From the NCBI GenBank assembly GCA_947502815.1, contig CANNBH010000001.1, positions 1,240,001 to 1,304,000 of the forward strand: a stretch of DNA of 64,000 bases, read 5' to 3'. Positions 17,711 through 26,016 of this stretch are shown here, one piece after another. The stretch comes from an uncultured Erythrobacter sp. Its GTDB lineage: Bacteria; Pseudomonadota; Alphaproteobacteria; Sphingomonadales; Sphingomonadaceae. The stretch's first letter is position 1, and every line of letters begins with the position of its first letter. The notes under the pieces were generated by a model, which was not told the DNA's origin, ran no database searches, and was given only the letters and a program-made list of their open reading frames with translations. A program made the translations under genes and the position numbers.

Positions 17711-18514
17711 ATGACCAATTCACACGAATCCCACAAAAAATCGGGTGCGCAATCGCCGCCTAGGGCCCAAAAGCAAAAGGTCCTGAAAAAGCGCGTCGAT
17801 CATCTCTTGGTTGAACGCGAATTGGTTGAAAGCCGCACACGCGCTCAGGCGTTGATTATGGCGGGCGTGGTTTTTGCCGGTGAGGTCAAGCTGTCAAAGC
17901 CGGGCCAGCAAATTGCCGAAGACACAGAATTGGAAGTGCGCGGGCGCGATCATCCTTGGGTCAGCCGGGGCGGGATCAAATTGGCTCATGCGATCGAACA
18001 TTTCGGATTGAACCCGTCAGGCGCGGTGGCGATGGATATTGGTTCATCGACCGGAGGGTTTACCGATGTGCTGCTTACCCACGGGGCAGAGCATGTCTTT
18101 GCCGTGGACAGCGGCACCAATCAGCTTGCGTGGAAATTGCGCCAGGAACCGCGAGTTACTGTGTTGGAGCAAACCAGCGCGCGCATCTTAACCCATGATC
18201 ACATCAACCGCCGGTGCAATTGGGTCGTGTGCGATGCGAGCTTTATCGGGCTTTCCAAAGTGCTTGAAATCCCGCTGCAACTGGCGGCGGAGACGTGCCA
18301 GCTGGTTGCCTTGATCAAACCGCAATTTGAAGTCGCCAAACACGAAGTCGGCAAAGGCGGCGTGGTCCGTGATGGCAATTTGCACAACCGGGTCTGCGGC
18401 GAAGTCCGTGAGTGGATAGAGCGGCTTGGCTGGGATATCGCAGGAATAGTCGAAAGCCCGATCACGGGCCCGCAAGGCAATGTGGAGTTTCTGGTGAGCG
18501 CGCAGCGGGGGTGA
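17711..18514 (+). CDS. tlyA: TlyA-family rRNA ribose methyltransferase
   Basis: The N-terminal S4 RNA-binding domain (KKRVDHLLVERELVESRTRA, then AGVVFAGEVKLSKPGQQI) is joined to an FtsJ/RrmJ-like methyltransferase with the SAM motif MDIGSSTGGFTDVLL and AVDSGTNQL, then LIKPQFEV and GNVEFLV. TlyA proteins 2'-O-methylate rRNA cytidines (known in Mycobacterium for 16S C1409 and 23S C1920) and were once called haemolysins. The start is put at ATG 17711; TTG/GTG codons upstream would overlap the divergent gene. 267 residues. Confidence 0.9.
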   Translation: MTNSHESHKKSGAQSPPRAQKQKVLKKRVDHLLVERELVESRTRAQALIMAGVVFAGEVKLSKPGQQIAEDTELEVRGRDHPWVSRGGIKLAHAIEHFGLNPSGAVAMDIGSSTGGFTDVLLTHGAEHVFAVDSGTNQLAWKLRQEPRVTVLEQTSARILTHDHINRRCNWVVCDASFIGLSKVLEIPLQLAAETCQLVALIKPQFEVAKHEVGKGGVVRDGNLHNRVCGEVREWIERLGWDIAGIVESPITGPQGNVEFLVSAQRG

Positions 18515-18520
18515 ATTTCC

Positions 18521-19192
18521 CTATCCCAGCTCCATCGCGCTGATTTTTGCGTCCAGATCAATTGGGATTGAGGACAGCACCTCTTTCCCGCTTGCCTTCT
18601 CATAGCCTTTGTCGCCAAACTCCTCGACCAGATCGGCGTGTTTAGCATCCCTTTGGTGGAGCAAATCTGCGATTTCTTCGCGGTACAGCGCGACCATCGC
18701 GGTTACGAAACGGTTCACCAAATCATCCTCTTTCGTGTGGTCCACGTTAAACACAGGCAGATGATCAATCATTGTGCCAGCTGGATAAAGGAATTCGTTG
18801 GTCACAAATCGGTTCACTGTGAACCAGCTGCGCGGAATGCCATTTGTGTCGATCGACAGCGCTATGAGATGGGTGACATGCGCCTTTGCATCTTCCCCTT
18901 GAGGCGGCCAGATTTTCGGCTCCATCCCTTCGGGCAATTGAGTGCGGTGCAGGAACAGGTGAAAATGGCCATGTTCATCGGCTTCACGGCTGCCGGGGGC
19001 ATGGACGTGGTAATACCAGCGTGATTTGCAGTGTTTGTCGCGCGCGTCAGATTTTGGGTAATGAGTCCAAAAGTTTGCGCCGTCCTCTGGCACCACGCGC
19101 AGCATAAGCGGGCGCTGCTCTTGCGCCATTTGAGTGATGGTTTCGATCACGGTGTGGGCGGCTTGGACAGGTGTCATAATAGCGTCAGTCAT
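18521..19192 (-). CDS. conserved hypothetical protein (DUF6969-like)
   Basis: 223 residues, no signal peptide. Conserved-looking His/Tyr-rich core: NFWTHYPKSDARD, SRWYYHVHAPGSREADEHGH, FHLFLHRTQLPEGMEP, then HLIALSIDTNGIPRSWFTVN. The order HYP, YYYH-like, EHGHFH suggests a family of unknown function seen in proteobacteria (recalled as DUF6969, unverified). The clustered His residues could bind metal, but that is a guess. It converges with tlyA (six-base gap). Start ATG 19192; TTG 19210 is in frame. Confidence 0.65.
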   Translation of the reverse strand: MTDAIMTPVQAAHTVIETITQMAQEQRPLMLRVVPEDGANFWTHYPKSDARDKHCKSRWYYHVHAPGSREADEHGHFHLFLHRTQLPEGMEPKIWPPQGEDAKAHVTHLIALSIDTNGIPRSWFTVNRFVTNEFLYPAGTMIDHLPVFNVDHTKEDDLVNRFVTAMVALYREEIADLLHQRDAKHADLVEEFGDKGYEKASGKEVLSSIPIDLDAKISAMELG

Positions 19193-19291
19193 GATGGCGA
19201 GTTCTATCAATCTGCGCCAAAAGTTACGAGAGCGTATTTTTCACAATCTCGAGTGAATTGAGCTGGGGTAAATTGGGCCATGGATACAAAA

Positions 19292-19324
19292 CGGCCGATG
19301 ACATCGAAAGGATGCCATCGGCCG
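19292..19324 (-). terminator. terminator of the cysteine-repeat gene
   Basis: On the minus strand CGGCCGATG-G-CAT pairs with ATG-T-CATCGGCCG around a short loop, followed by TTTTG (plus-strand 19287-19291). Twelve pairs with one G-U. Confidence 0.75.
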
Positions 19325-19363
19325 GATTGTTACGCGTTAGCGTGTGAAAGCTGAATCAGCTTA

Positions 19364-19645
19364 TCACTCAGCAGCTTCGCAACCTTCAGCTGCACAAGCT
19401 TCAGCTTCGCAGCCTTCAGCGGCACAAGCTTCTGCAGCACAACCTTCAGCGGCACAGCCTTCAGCTGCACAACCTTCAGCTGCACAACCTTCAGCGGCGC
19501 AGCCTTCAGCTGCACAGCAAGCGTCTGCATTTGCAGTCGTGTCAGCGTCAGTTGCGCCTTCTTCAGCAGGAGCTGAGCAAGCAGCAGTTGCGATTGCGAG
19601 GCCGCCAGCGACAGCGAGCATCGATGCAAAATTGGTCTTTTTCAT
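19364..19645 (-). CDS. small exported protein with CAAEG pentapeptide repeats
   Basis: 93 residues. The N-terminus MKKTNFASMLAVAGGLAIAT is a signal peptide ending in AACSAP, possibly a lipobox although position -3 is Thr. A short acidic spacer (EEGATDADTTANADA) follows, then about ten tandem five-residue units of the form C-A-A-E-G, ending in CEAAE. Regularly spaced Cys and Glu could bind metal or form disulfides; the function is unknown. ATG 19645 is supported by GAGGGG upstream. On the DNA the repeat is a 15-base period (about 19369-19515). A terminator follows. Confidence 0.75.
   Translation of the reverse strand: MKKTNFASMLAVAGGLAIATAACSAPAEEGATDADTTANADACCAAEGCAAEGCAAEGCAAEGCAAEGCAAEACAAEGCEAEACAAEGCEAAE
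19369..19515. repeat. 15-bp tandem repeat encoding CAAEG units
   Basis: Roughly ten degenerate copies of a 15-base unit resembling CCTTCAGCTGCACAA on the plus strand, in frame with the minus-strand gene. The unit length keeps the frame, so copy number can vary between strains without breaking the protein. Confidence 0.85.
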
Positions 19646-20052
19646 TAATTCGTTCCCCTCAATGAAAATGGAGCACAAGTCGCACATTTTCAGTTGGTTA
19701 GTTGAGACGCGCACATAAATTTCTTGCCGAACAGCGCCCCGAATCACGGCAAGAATGTGGCGAAGCTATCACAATGAAGCGAAAGCGCGAATGCTCTTGT
19801 TGATCTTTGTGAAAAAATTTGGGTGTGAAATCTCGAAAGAGGAAGATTGAGGGCTGTTCGCCGTGCCTGACGTCATGCCTTCATGTGCTGGTCTGTCTAA
19901 CGAAAGTTCAGGCAATTGGCTCTCGCATCCGCCTCGTGTATCGCGGGCCCCGATTGGTTTCGCATTGCGAATCGGCGAGTGAACATAGGCAGGTGCCAGG
20001 AAGCTCATGTATGGGCGGCCTCCAAAATTTTGGGACCTGCACAGGAGACGAA
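19646..20052. other. divergent intergenic region between the repeat gene and tspO
   Basis: 407 bases with the minus-strand promoter of the cysteine-repeat gene and the plus-strand promoter of tspO. No gene is convincing; the plus frame that is open from 19819 has no supported start before the tspO ATG. An A/T-rich patch at 19800-19825 is the likeliest promoter area. Confidence 0.4.
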
Positions 20053-20601
20053 ATGAATTTTCTGGCTTCCAAGGCGCAATTGCGCGCGAGCTTTTTTCGC
20101 TGGGCCCTTTTTTTGGTGCCGCTTACCGTTTTGCTGGGATTTAGCGCTGGCAATCTGGGCAGCCCCGACACGGTTTGGTTTCAAAGCCTGACAAAACCAG
20201 CGTTCTTCCCGCCGCCGATGTGGTTTGGGATCGTTTGGACGGTGCTTTACATTATGATCGGCGTTTCGCTGGCCCTAGTGGTCAGCGCATGGGGCGCGCA
20301 TGGCAGAGAGATCGCCATCATTGTTTTCGCGCTGCATTTCATTGGCAATTTGGCATGGACTTGGGTGTTTTTTGGCCTGCAAGAAATGACCTTTGCCCTC
20401 TTTGTTCTGATCTACACGGCCGTGACCTTGATCGCGGTGATTGCGGTGTTCTGGCAGGTGCGCCGTTTGGCTGCGCTTATGTTGCTGCCATATTTGGCGT
20501 GGGTTATGTTTGCGAGCGTGCTGAATTATCAGTTTATCGCCGAAAACCCCGAAGGCGGCATGAGCGGTGAAGCAGGCGCGATTGAGAGTTTCGAACTCTA
20601 G
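20053..20601 (+). CDS. tspO: TspO/MBR family tryptophan-rich sensory protein
   Basis: Five membrane helices over 182 residues. Family motifs: WFQSLTKPAFFPPPMWFGIVWTVLYIMIG, FIGNLAWTWVFFGLQ (split over the second and third helices) and LLPYLAWVMFASVLNYQF at the end. TspO binds tetrapyrroles and cholesterol-like ligands and in alphaproteobacteria modulates pigment and stress genes. ATG 20053 is chosen with AGGAGA seven bases upstream. It is about 20 residues longer at the N-terminus than many TspO and has a short acidic C-tail. Confidence 0.92.
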   Translation: MNFLASKAQLRASFFRWALFLVPLTVLLGFSAGNLGSPDTVWFQSLTKPAFFPPPMWFGIVWTVLYIMIGVSLALVVSAWGAHGREIAIIVFALHFIGNLAWTWVFFGLQEMTFALFVLIYTAVTLIAVIAVFWQVRRLAALMLLPYLAWVMFASVLNYQFIAENPEGGMSGEAGAIESFEL

Positions 20602-20659
20602 GCGCTTTCTCCCGCCAAAACCCTAGACAAGCAAAGGCGCCATCGCCAAATAGCATCCC

Positions 20660-20911
20660 ATGCAAAGTGAAAACCCAATCATCGCCGACTTCGTCAAACT
20701 CGCCAACAGCGCGGCAGGCACAATGGCCGGCATGACGCGGGAAGCCCGCGAAGGCGCGCGCGAGAAAATGCGCGAAGCCATGGGCGGCATGGACTTTGTC
20801 AGCCGTGAAGAATTCGACACGGTGAAAGCGATGGCGCAAAAGGCCCGCGAACAGGCCGACGCGCTCGAAGCAAAAGTGGCTGAATTGGAAGCCAAGCTCT
20901 CTGGCAAATAG
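20660..20911 (+). CDS. ubiK: UbiK-like accessory factor (BMFP domain)
   Basis: 83 residues: ENPIIADFVKLANSAAGTM, then a charged helix, then VSREEFDTVKAMAQKARE and a C-terminal coiled coil EALEAKVAELEAKL-type heptads. This is the membrane fusogenic BMFP/YqiC pattern; in E. coli UbiK assists the soluble ubiquinone-synthesis complex and forms a trimeric coiled coil. It lies just before recO, with which it may share a transcript (26-base gap). Confidence 0.85.
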   Translation: MQSENPIIADFVKLANSAAGTMAGMTREAREGAREKMREAMGGMDFVSREEFDTVKAMAQKAREQADALEAKVAELEAKLSGK

Positions 20912-20937
20912 ATCGGTAATGGGATGATGGTGCGCTG

Positions 20938-21540
20938 ATGGATTTGCGCGCTCCGGCCATTCTGATTGCCTCCCGCTCGCACGGTGAGACGGCTTGCATT
21001 GCGCGCTTGCTCACCGAAAATCATGGCTTGGTTGCGGGATATGTCGCCGGCGGGCGTGGGAGACAGCTGCGCCCTGTTATGATTCCCGGAAATTCTGTTG
21101 CGGCGGAGTTGCGCTCCAAATCAGACAGCCAATTGCCGTTTGCCCGGCTGGAATTGACCGAAAGCCGCGCGCCGTGGATGACCGAACCCTTGCCCGCAGC
21201 GGCGATCCAATGGGCCTGCGCTCTCACCGCGAGCACTCTGCCAGAACGCAACCCCTATCCCACGATCTACAGCGGATTGGACGCGTTGCTCACCGCCATT
21301 TGCCATGCGCCCTCTGCGCGTGGCTGGCTCTCGGTCATGGTGACTTACGAAGCGATGGTTTTGCGTGAACTTGGCTATGGCGGAGCAAAGCCGGATGCGG
21401 CGGGCGATTTCGCTGACCAATTCGAAGCATTTCGCCTGCTTCACCGCCCAATTCGCGACTACTTGCTTGCCGACAGTTCCCGCGATGTTATGGCCGCTCG
21501 AACGGCGCTGGGTGAACGGCTGGCGCGAATGGACAGCTAA
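20938..21540 (+). CDS. recO: DNA repair protein RecO
   Basis: RecF-pathway mediator that binds SSB and loads RecA at gaps. 200 residues, shorter than E. coli RecO (242). The N-terminal OB fold is visible in APAILIASRSHGETACIARLLTENHGL and GRGRQLRPVMIPGN; a helical domain follows with LRELGYG. The zinc-binding Cys cluster of some RecO proteins is absent. Near its end it reads DVMAARTALGERLARM. Confidence 0.88.
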   Translation: MDLRAPAILIASRSHGETACIARLLTENHGLVAGYVAGGRGRQLRPVMIPGNSVAAELRSKSDSQLPFARLELTESRAPWMTEPLPAAAIQWACALTASTLPERNPYPTIYSGLDALLTAICHAPSARGWLSVMVTYEAMVLRELGYGGAKPDAAGDFADQFEAFRLLHRPIRDYLLADSSRDVMAARTALGERLARMDS

Positions 21541-21562
21541 TGGCTAGTGAGGGAACAGGCCC

Positions 21563-22621
21563 ATGAAAATCGCAGTTCTGCCCGGTGATGGGATTGGACC
21601 AGAGGTAACTCGCGAGGCGATAAGCGTCTTGGAGTCGGTTGGCATTGCGGATCTGACCCTGTTTGACGGGGATGTTGGCGGCATCGCCTACAAACGGCAC
21701 GGTCATCCTTTGCCCGCAGAAACACTGACCATGGCGCGCGAAGCGGATGCGATTCTGTTCGGCGCCGTGGGCGATCCCGATTGCGATGGTCTGGAACGGT
21801 CCTTGCGCCCGGAACAGGCGATCTTGGGCTTGCGCAAGGAGTTGGACCTGTTTGCCAATTTGCGTCCCGCCAAAGTCTATAAAGGGCTCGAACACCTCTC
21901 GCCCCTAAACCCGGAAATTGCGTCCACGCTGGACCTGTTGATTGTCCGCGAGCTGACCGGGGACGTGTATTTCGGCGATAAGGGTGAGCGTATTGCCGAA
22001 GATGGCGGCCGCGAAGGGTGGGATATGATGTCCTATTCCGAAACCGAAGTGCGCCGGATCGCTCGCGTCGCGTTTCGTGCCGCGCGATCGGGGGATTGCC
22101 GCGTGTGCAGCGTGGATAAAGCCAATGTGCTCGAAACAAGCCAAGTGTGGCGTGACACGGTGAAAGGAGCAGCCGACTCGCATCCCGATATCGACCTCAG
22201 CCATATGTATGTCGACAACGCCGCGATGCAGGTGATCAGCAACCCTTCGCAATTTGGCGTCATTCTGACCGGAAATCTGTTTGGCGATATCCTGTCCGAT
22301 TTGGCCAGCGCGGCGGTGGGTTCGATTGGCCTCTTGGCCAGCGCCTCTTTGGGGGACCGGCAAACGGCCTATGGCACCTTCGGCCTATACGAACCAATCC
22401 ATGGCAGCGCGCCCGATATTGCGGGGCAGGGCAAGGCGAACCCGATGGCGTGCATCCTGTCCGCTGCGATGATGCTGCGCCATTCCTTTGAAATGGAAGC
22501 GGAGGCCGCGCGGATCGAAGCGGCGGTTGAACGCGCGCTTGCCGATGGGATTCGCGGCGGGGATCTGGGCGGCGATCACGGCACTGAAGCGGTTGGCGCT
22601 GCTGTAAGAGAGCGGCTCTAA
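21563..22621 (+). CDS. leuB: 3-isopropylmalate dehydrogenase
   Basis: NAD-dependent oxidative decarboxylation in leucine synthesis. 352 residues with [14 protein letters not shown] at the N-terminus, [33 protein letters not shown], the Tyr in MSYSE, the catalytic Lys in [21 protein letters not shown], the metal-binding Asp in [14 protein letters not shown] and the NAD-binding [14 protein letters not shown]. It follows recO by 22 bases with GAGGGAACAGG ahead of the ATG. Confidence 0.97.
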   Translation: MKIAVLPGDGIGPEVTREAISVLESVGIADLTLFDGDVGGIAYKRHGHPLPAETLTMAREADAILFGAVGDPDCDGLERSLRPEQAILGLRKELDLFANLRPAKVYKGLEHLSPLNPEIASTLDLLIVRELTGDVYFGDKGERIAEDGGREGWDMMSYSETEVRRIARVAFRAARSGDCRVCSVDKANVLETSQVWRDTVKGAADSHPDIDLSHMYVDNAAMQVISNPSQFGVILTGNLFGDILSDLASAAVGSIGLLASASLGDRQTAYGTFGLYEPIHGSAPDIAGQGKANPMACILSAAMMLRHSFEMEAEAARIEAAVERALADGIRGGDLGGDHGTEAVGAAVRERL

Positions 22622-22630
22622 GGAACCGTC

Positions 22631-23722
22631 ATGCCGCTCGATCTGGCGATCATTCTCCCCACGCTTAATGAGCGGGGGAATCTAACCCCTTTGGTGGAAC
22701 GGATCGAAGAGGCGATGGGCGCAGAGGGCTGGGAAGTCCTCATCGTCGATGATGACAGTAAGGATGGCACGGCGGACGAAGCGCGCGCATTGGCGCAGGC
22801 AGACCGCAGAGTGCGGGTGATTCAGCGGATCGGGCGGCGCGGCTTGGCCAGCGCTGCGATCGAAGGGTTTTGCGCGACAGCGGCATCATTCGTGGCGGTG
22901 ATGGACGCCGATCACCAACACGATCCCGCGTTGCTGCCGCAAATGCTTCTTGCGCTGAAATCGGGGGAAGCGGAAATTTGCGTCGCCAGCCGCTTTGCCG
23001 AAGGGGCCAGCACCAAAGATTGGGCTGAGCCTGAGCGCGAGAAATTGTCGGGCATGGCCAATGCGGTCGCACGGCGGATAACCGGCGTTGCTTTAAGTGA
23101 CCCGATGAGCGGCTATTTCATGCTTTCGTCGCAGCGCGCGCGATCACTGGTTCCGCGTCTTTCCGGCATCGGTTTTAAGATCTTGCTCGATCTACTCGCC
23201 ACATCTGAAACGCCGATGGCGGTGAAGGAATTTCCGCTTAATTTTGCCGCGCGGCGCGAAGGGACCAGCAAATTGGACCGCGCCGTTTTGTTTGATTTTC
23301 TAGCCGGGCTTTACGATAAAATGCTGAGCCAGATTGTTCCGACGCGCTTTGCGCTGTTCGGGACTGTTGGCGCCTTGGGTGTGCTGGTCCATATGGCGGT
23401 GCTCTACGCGCTGCTGATTGGAATGGGAGAGGGGTTTGCGATGGCCCACGCCATTGCAGTGTTAGCCGCGATGAGCTTCAATTTCTGGCTTAACAATTGG
23501 CTGACTTACCGCGACAAACGGCTCAAAGGCGCGGGCGCGGTGTTGCGCGGCTGGTTAGGCTTTTGCATCACATGCGCGGTGGGCGCTTTTGCCAATGTCG
23601 CGGCGGCAACATTGCTGCAGGGGCAGGGCCTAAACTGGGTTCTTTCCGCTTTGGCTGGGATATTGATCGGATCGGTTTGGAATTACGCCCTATCCAGCCG
23701 GTTCGTCTGGGGTAGATTTTGA
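22631..23722 (+). CDS. GT2 polyprenol-phosphate mannosyltransferase fused to GtrA membrane domain
   Basis: Residues 1 to about 230 are a GT-A glycosyltransferase like dolichol-phosphate mannose synthase: IILPTLNERGNL, VLIVDDDSKDGT, the metal-binding DADHQHDP and SDPMSGYFMLSS. Residues about 235-363 are a four-helix GtrA-type membrane domain (VPTRFALFGTVGALGVLVHM, LAAMSFNFWLNNWLTYRD). This is the common bacterial bifunctional form that makes polyprenyl-phosphate sugar and may move it across the membrane. The PMT-like GT39 on the opposite strand is a likely user of the lipid-linked sugar. Start ATG 22631 lies nine bases after leuB. Confidence 0.9.
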   Translation: MPLDLAIILPTLNERGNLTPLVERIEEAMGAEGWEVLIVDDDSKDGTADEARALAQADRRVRVIQRIGRRGLASAAIEGFCATAASFVAVMDADHQHDPALLPQMLLALKSGEAEICVASRFAEGASTKDWAEPEREKLSGMANAVARRITGVALSDPMSGYFMLSSQRARSLVPRLSGIGFKILLDLLATSETPMAVKEFPLNFAARREGTSKLDRAVLFDFLAGLYDKMLSQIVPTRFALFGTVGALGVLVHMAVLYALLIGMGEGFAMAHAIAVLAAMSFNFWLNNWLTYRDKRLKGAGAVLRGWLGFCITCAVGAFANVAAATLLQGQGLNWVLSALAGILIGSVWNYALSSRFVWGRF

Positions 23723-24088
23723 TTCTTCCGCAGCTGCGCCTGTTTGCAATGTAAGGGTTGAGGCAACACACGGCTGGTTAGGGATGTCAAACATCATTGC
23801 GGCGAAGGCGCGCGGCATAATTCTAGAAAGGACATGTTTTTGCCTTTCTGTGAGCGGTTGGCGGGCGGCAAAATCACATTCAACCAGGCGTCCATGGCGG
23901 TCTATTGCGCATGCAAAGTCCACAACCAAAGGCTGCGGTAGAACCCGGTCAATATGGTTCGGAATAGCGCGCAGAAGAGCATCCTCATCGACTGTCGCTT
24001 GGCCCTCTGGTTTCGCGCAGGCAAAACGGTCATCATTGCCGATTGAGCCAGCAAGGAGCAAACTGGTCAAGATAAGAGCCTTTATCAT
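23690..24088 (-). CDS. small exported protein of unknown function
   Basis: 132 residues. MIKALILTSLLLAGSIG is a short signal peptide. The mature part contains RFACAKPEG and VDFACAIDRHGRLVECDFA, where four Cys could form two disulfides, and a TonB-C-like stretch in which the C-terminus is predicted to alternate strands. ATG 24088 overlaps the GT39 stop by four bases (ATGA), so it is coupled to that gene. Its 3' end overlaps the 3' end of the GT2 gene by 33 bases. Confidence 0.7.
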   Translation of the reverse strand: MIKALILTSLLLAGSIGNDDRFACAKPEGQATVDEDALLRAIPNHIDRVLPQPLVVDFACAIDRHGRLVECDFAARQPLTERQKHVLSRIMPRAFAAMMFDIPNQPCVASTLTLQTGAAAEESKSTPDEPAG

Positions 24089-25434
24089 CGCCACCCCGAA
24101 ATCCATGTCCAATCGGCAAAGCTCATCGGCCCTGCGAGCGGCGCTGCGGACAGTATCTTGAAGAACACCGCGAACATTCCGGCGCTGCTGGCCAGCACAG
24201 CGTATGCCAACAGTTTACGCCCGCTTGCGCGCAGGTCGCTCAAGGCAATCGCCAGAGCCGCCAGCAGGAACACACTGGGCATGATATAATGGTAATAGAA
24301 TTGCACCGGCTTTGGCGCGATCAACCATAGGCCAAGGCTCACTCCATATCCCGTCACGACCGCGATCTTTGCCCAATCGCTGCGATACAGACCCATAACA
24401 CAACACCACGCCAAGGCGGGCAGGCCCAGCAGCATCGTGATCGGGTTGCCGATCAACAACACGCCGCGCTGTGCTCCATCGGTAAACTCGTAATGGTACC
24501 AAATGCCGCGGGTGTTCATCACCCATTGCGGCCACGTGCTTTGGTAAGTGTGCGGGGCCAAGACCTGCCGCTGCAGTTCCAACATTTCACCATGCAGGCC
24601 AATCAGGCCGTTTTGCGAAAGGGGCGAGGCATTGAATTCTGAGCCGAGCCAATATCCGGGCGCAAAGGTCAACGCATAGACCGCCAAAGGCACCACACCG
24701 AGCCAAACGAATGCCTCTGCCAAGCTGATCCCCGGCACCGGAATGCCGCGTCGGCTCAGCAGCAAACGCCTGCGGCCGGCGGAAAGGCGCGCAGCAAAGA
24801 AACTTAGGCCGAATGCCATGGCGAGCGGCACCGCATTCCATTTTGACGCCAAGGCGCAGCCAATCGCTAGGCCTGTAAGCGCAAGCCGCAGCCTCCCCCG
24901 TTCAGGTTCGCGAATGGCGGCGGCAAATTGCCAAGCAGCCAGCGCAAGAAAGGCCGCCATAAAGATATCGAGCATGGCGATGCGAGCGTGGATAAAAAGG
25001 TGAAATCCGGTCGTCAGCAACACGCCAAATGCAATCACCGCAAACCGATCATGATTGGTATGCCAAAGCGCGCGCATTGCTGCGAAAATTGTGATCGTAC
25101 CGGCGATGAGCGGCATGATCCGCCAGCCAAGCGGCGTATCACCAAACCAAAAAATGCCCAGCGCGATCAACTCTTTACCCAGCAGCGGATGCTCGCGGTT
25201 GATGTATGCGCTGGAATACCCATCCCACATCGAAATGAACTGGCGCGCAGCGGGCAGGTAGTGAACCTCATCAAAGTAAGGTGCGCTGAGCGTGGTCAGC
25301 CGAATGCTTGCCAGAAGCGCAAACACCGCCGATATTGCCAAACACCATAGCCACGGATCGCGCGGTTGTTCGGGCGGCTGATCAGGCAGTTGATCAGGTA
25401 GGGTTGCGAAATCAGGGGAGGCGTTCTCTTGCAT
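24085..25434 (-). CDS. GT39/PMT-like membrane glycosyltransferase
   Basis: 449 residues with many membrane helices. The first periplasmic loop has the acidic pair in APYFDEVHYLPAARQF (the DE motif of protein O-mannosyltransferases), then YINREHPLLGKELIALG and the helix pair with HARIAMLDIFMAAFLAL. LASKWNAVPLAM is another PMT signature. Late loops contain QSTWPQWVMNTRGIWYHYE and the end holds YYHYIMPSVFLLAALA. Probable role: transfer of a sugar from a polyprenyl phosphate donor to protein or lipid. ATG 25434 is chosen; the frame is open 13 codons upstream. Confidence 0.87.
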   Translation of the reverse strand: MQENASPDFATLPDQLPDQPPEQPRDPWLWCLAISAVFALLASIRLTTLSAPYFDEVHYLPAARQFISMWDGYSSAYINREHPLLGKELIALGIFWFGDTPLGWRIMPLIAGTITIFAAMRALWHTNHDRFAVIAFGVLLTTGFHLFIHARIAMLDIFMAAFLALAAWQFAAAIREPERGRLRLALTGLAIGCALASKWNAVPLAMAFGLSFFAARLSAGRRRLLLSRRGIPVPGISLAEAFVWLGVVPLAVYALTFAPGYWLGSEFNASPLSQNGLIGLHGEMLELQRQVLAPHTYQSTWPQWVMNTRGIWYHYEFTDGAQRGVLLIGNPITMLLGLPALAWCCVMGLYRSDWAKIAVVTGYGVSLGLWLIAPKPVQFYYHYIMPSVFLLAALAIALSDLRASGRKLLAYAVLASSAGMFAVFFKILSAAPLAGPMSFADWTWISGWR

Positions 25435-25479
25435 CGGGGACCAGCGATTACGCGGGCACCCGATGCAGAGCAAGGCCGA

Positions 25480-25941
25480 TTAAGAGGCCGCTTTCGTCGC
25501 GGCAGTTTTCGGTGCGTTCGTTTCTTTTGCCGCAGTATCGCCTGCGGCTTGTTCAAGCCAAAAGAGCCGCGCGCACATGGCCAGCAAACCGATGGAAGCG
25601 GTTGCAACCACAAACACCGTCCACAAAGGGACGTTCATTCCGGCCGATTTCGCACGGGGAGCGATGAGGAACAGGCCAATGCCAACAGCAAAGAGCAAAT
25701 CCCACCAAACCTGAACGCCCCACATATTGGTGGTGTGATTGACCCAGACCGGCATCAATCCTTCTTGGTAGATGGTGACCGCGCTGTAGGTGCCAAAGCC
25801 TGCGGATAGGGCGGCGGCGATCATGGGATTGCCGGTTTTGGTCATGTTCACAGCGATATAAACCGCGACAAACACAGAGATGGCGAGCCCCACAGCGGCG
25901 AGGATTTCCAGGGGGGACATGGTGAATTCTAGCGGCGGCAT
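25480..25941 (-). CDS. four-helix inner membrane protein, unknown function
   Basis: 153 residues with about four hydrophobic helices (LEILAAVGLAISVFVAVYIAV, PMIAAALSAGFGTYSAVTIY, WWDLLFAVGIGLFLIA, PLWTVFVVATASIGLLAMCA) and a short Ala/Lys/Thr-rich tail. ATG 25941 has GGAG eight bases upstream. It is divergent from the TetR-like gene and its promoter region contains two palindromic operators, so it is probably the target of that repressor. I do not recognise the family. Confidence 0.7.
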   Translation of the reverse strand: MPPLEFTMSPLEILAAVGLAISVFVAVYIAVNMTKTGNPMIAAALSAGFGTYSAVTIYQEGLMPVWVNHTTNMWGVQVWWDLLFAVGIGLFLIAPRAKSAGMNVPLWTVFVVATASIGLLAMCARLFWLEQAAGDTAAKETNAPKTAATKAAS

Positions 25942-25961
25942 GAATAGGTCTCCAAATTTAT

Positions 25962-25999
25962 TGTAGCGGGTGCTACATAGTCTTGTAGCGAGTGCTACG
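25962..25999. promoter_or_regulatory. tandem operators for the adjacent TetR-type regulator
   Basis: TGTAGC-GGGT-GCTACA (25962-25977) is a perfect inverted repeat. TGTAGC-GAGT-GCTACG (25984-25999) is the same with one changed base, 22 bases further on, two helical turns away. A third half-site GCTACA follows at 26004-26009. They fill the gap between the divergent membrane-protein and TetR genes. Confidence 0.75.
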
Positions 26000-26016
26000 C
26001 TTTGCTACAAGAGGCT

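Noticed and set aside
19344..19718. QPSAA-repeat frame on the plus strand
   Set aside because: It is the other strand of the CAAEG repeat gene, which has a signal peptide, ribosome site and terminator; the plus frame has none.
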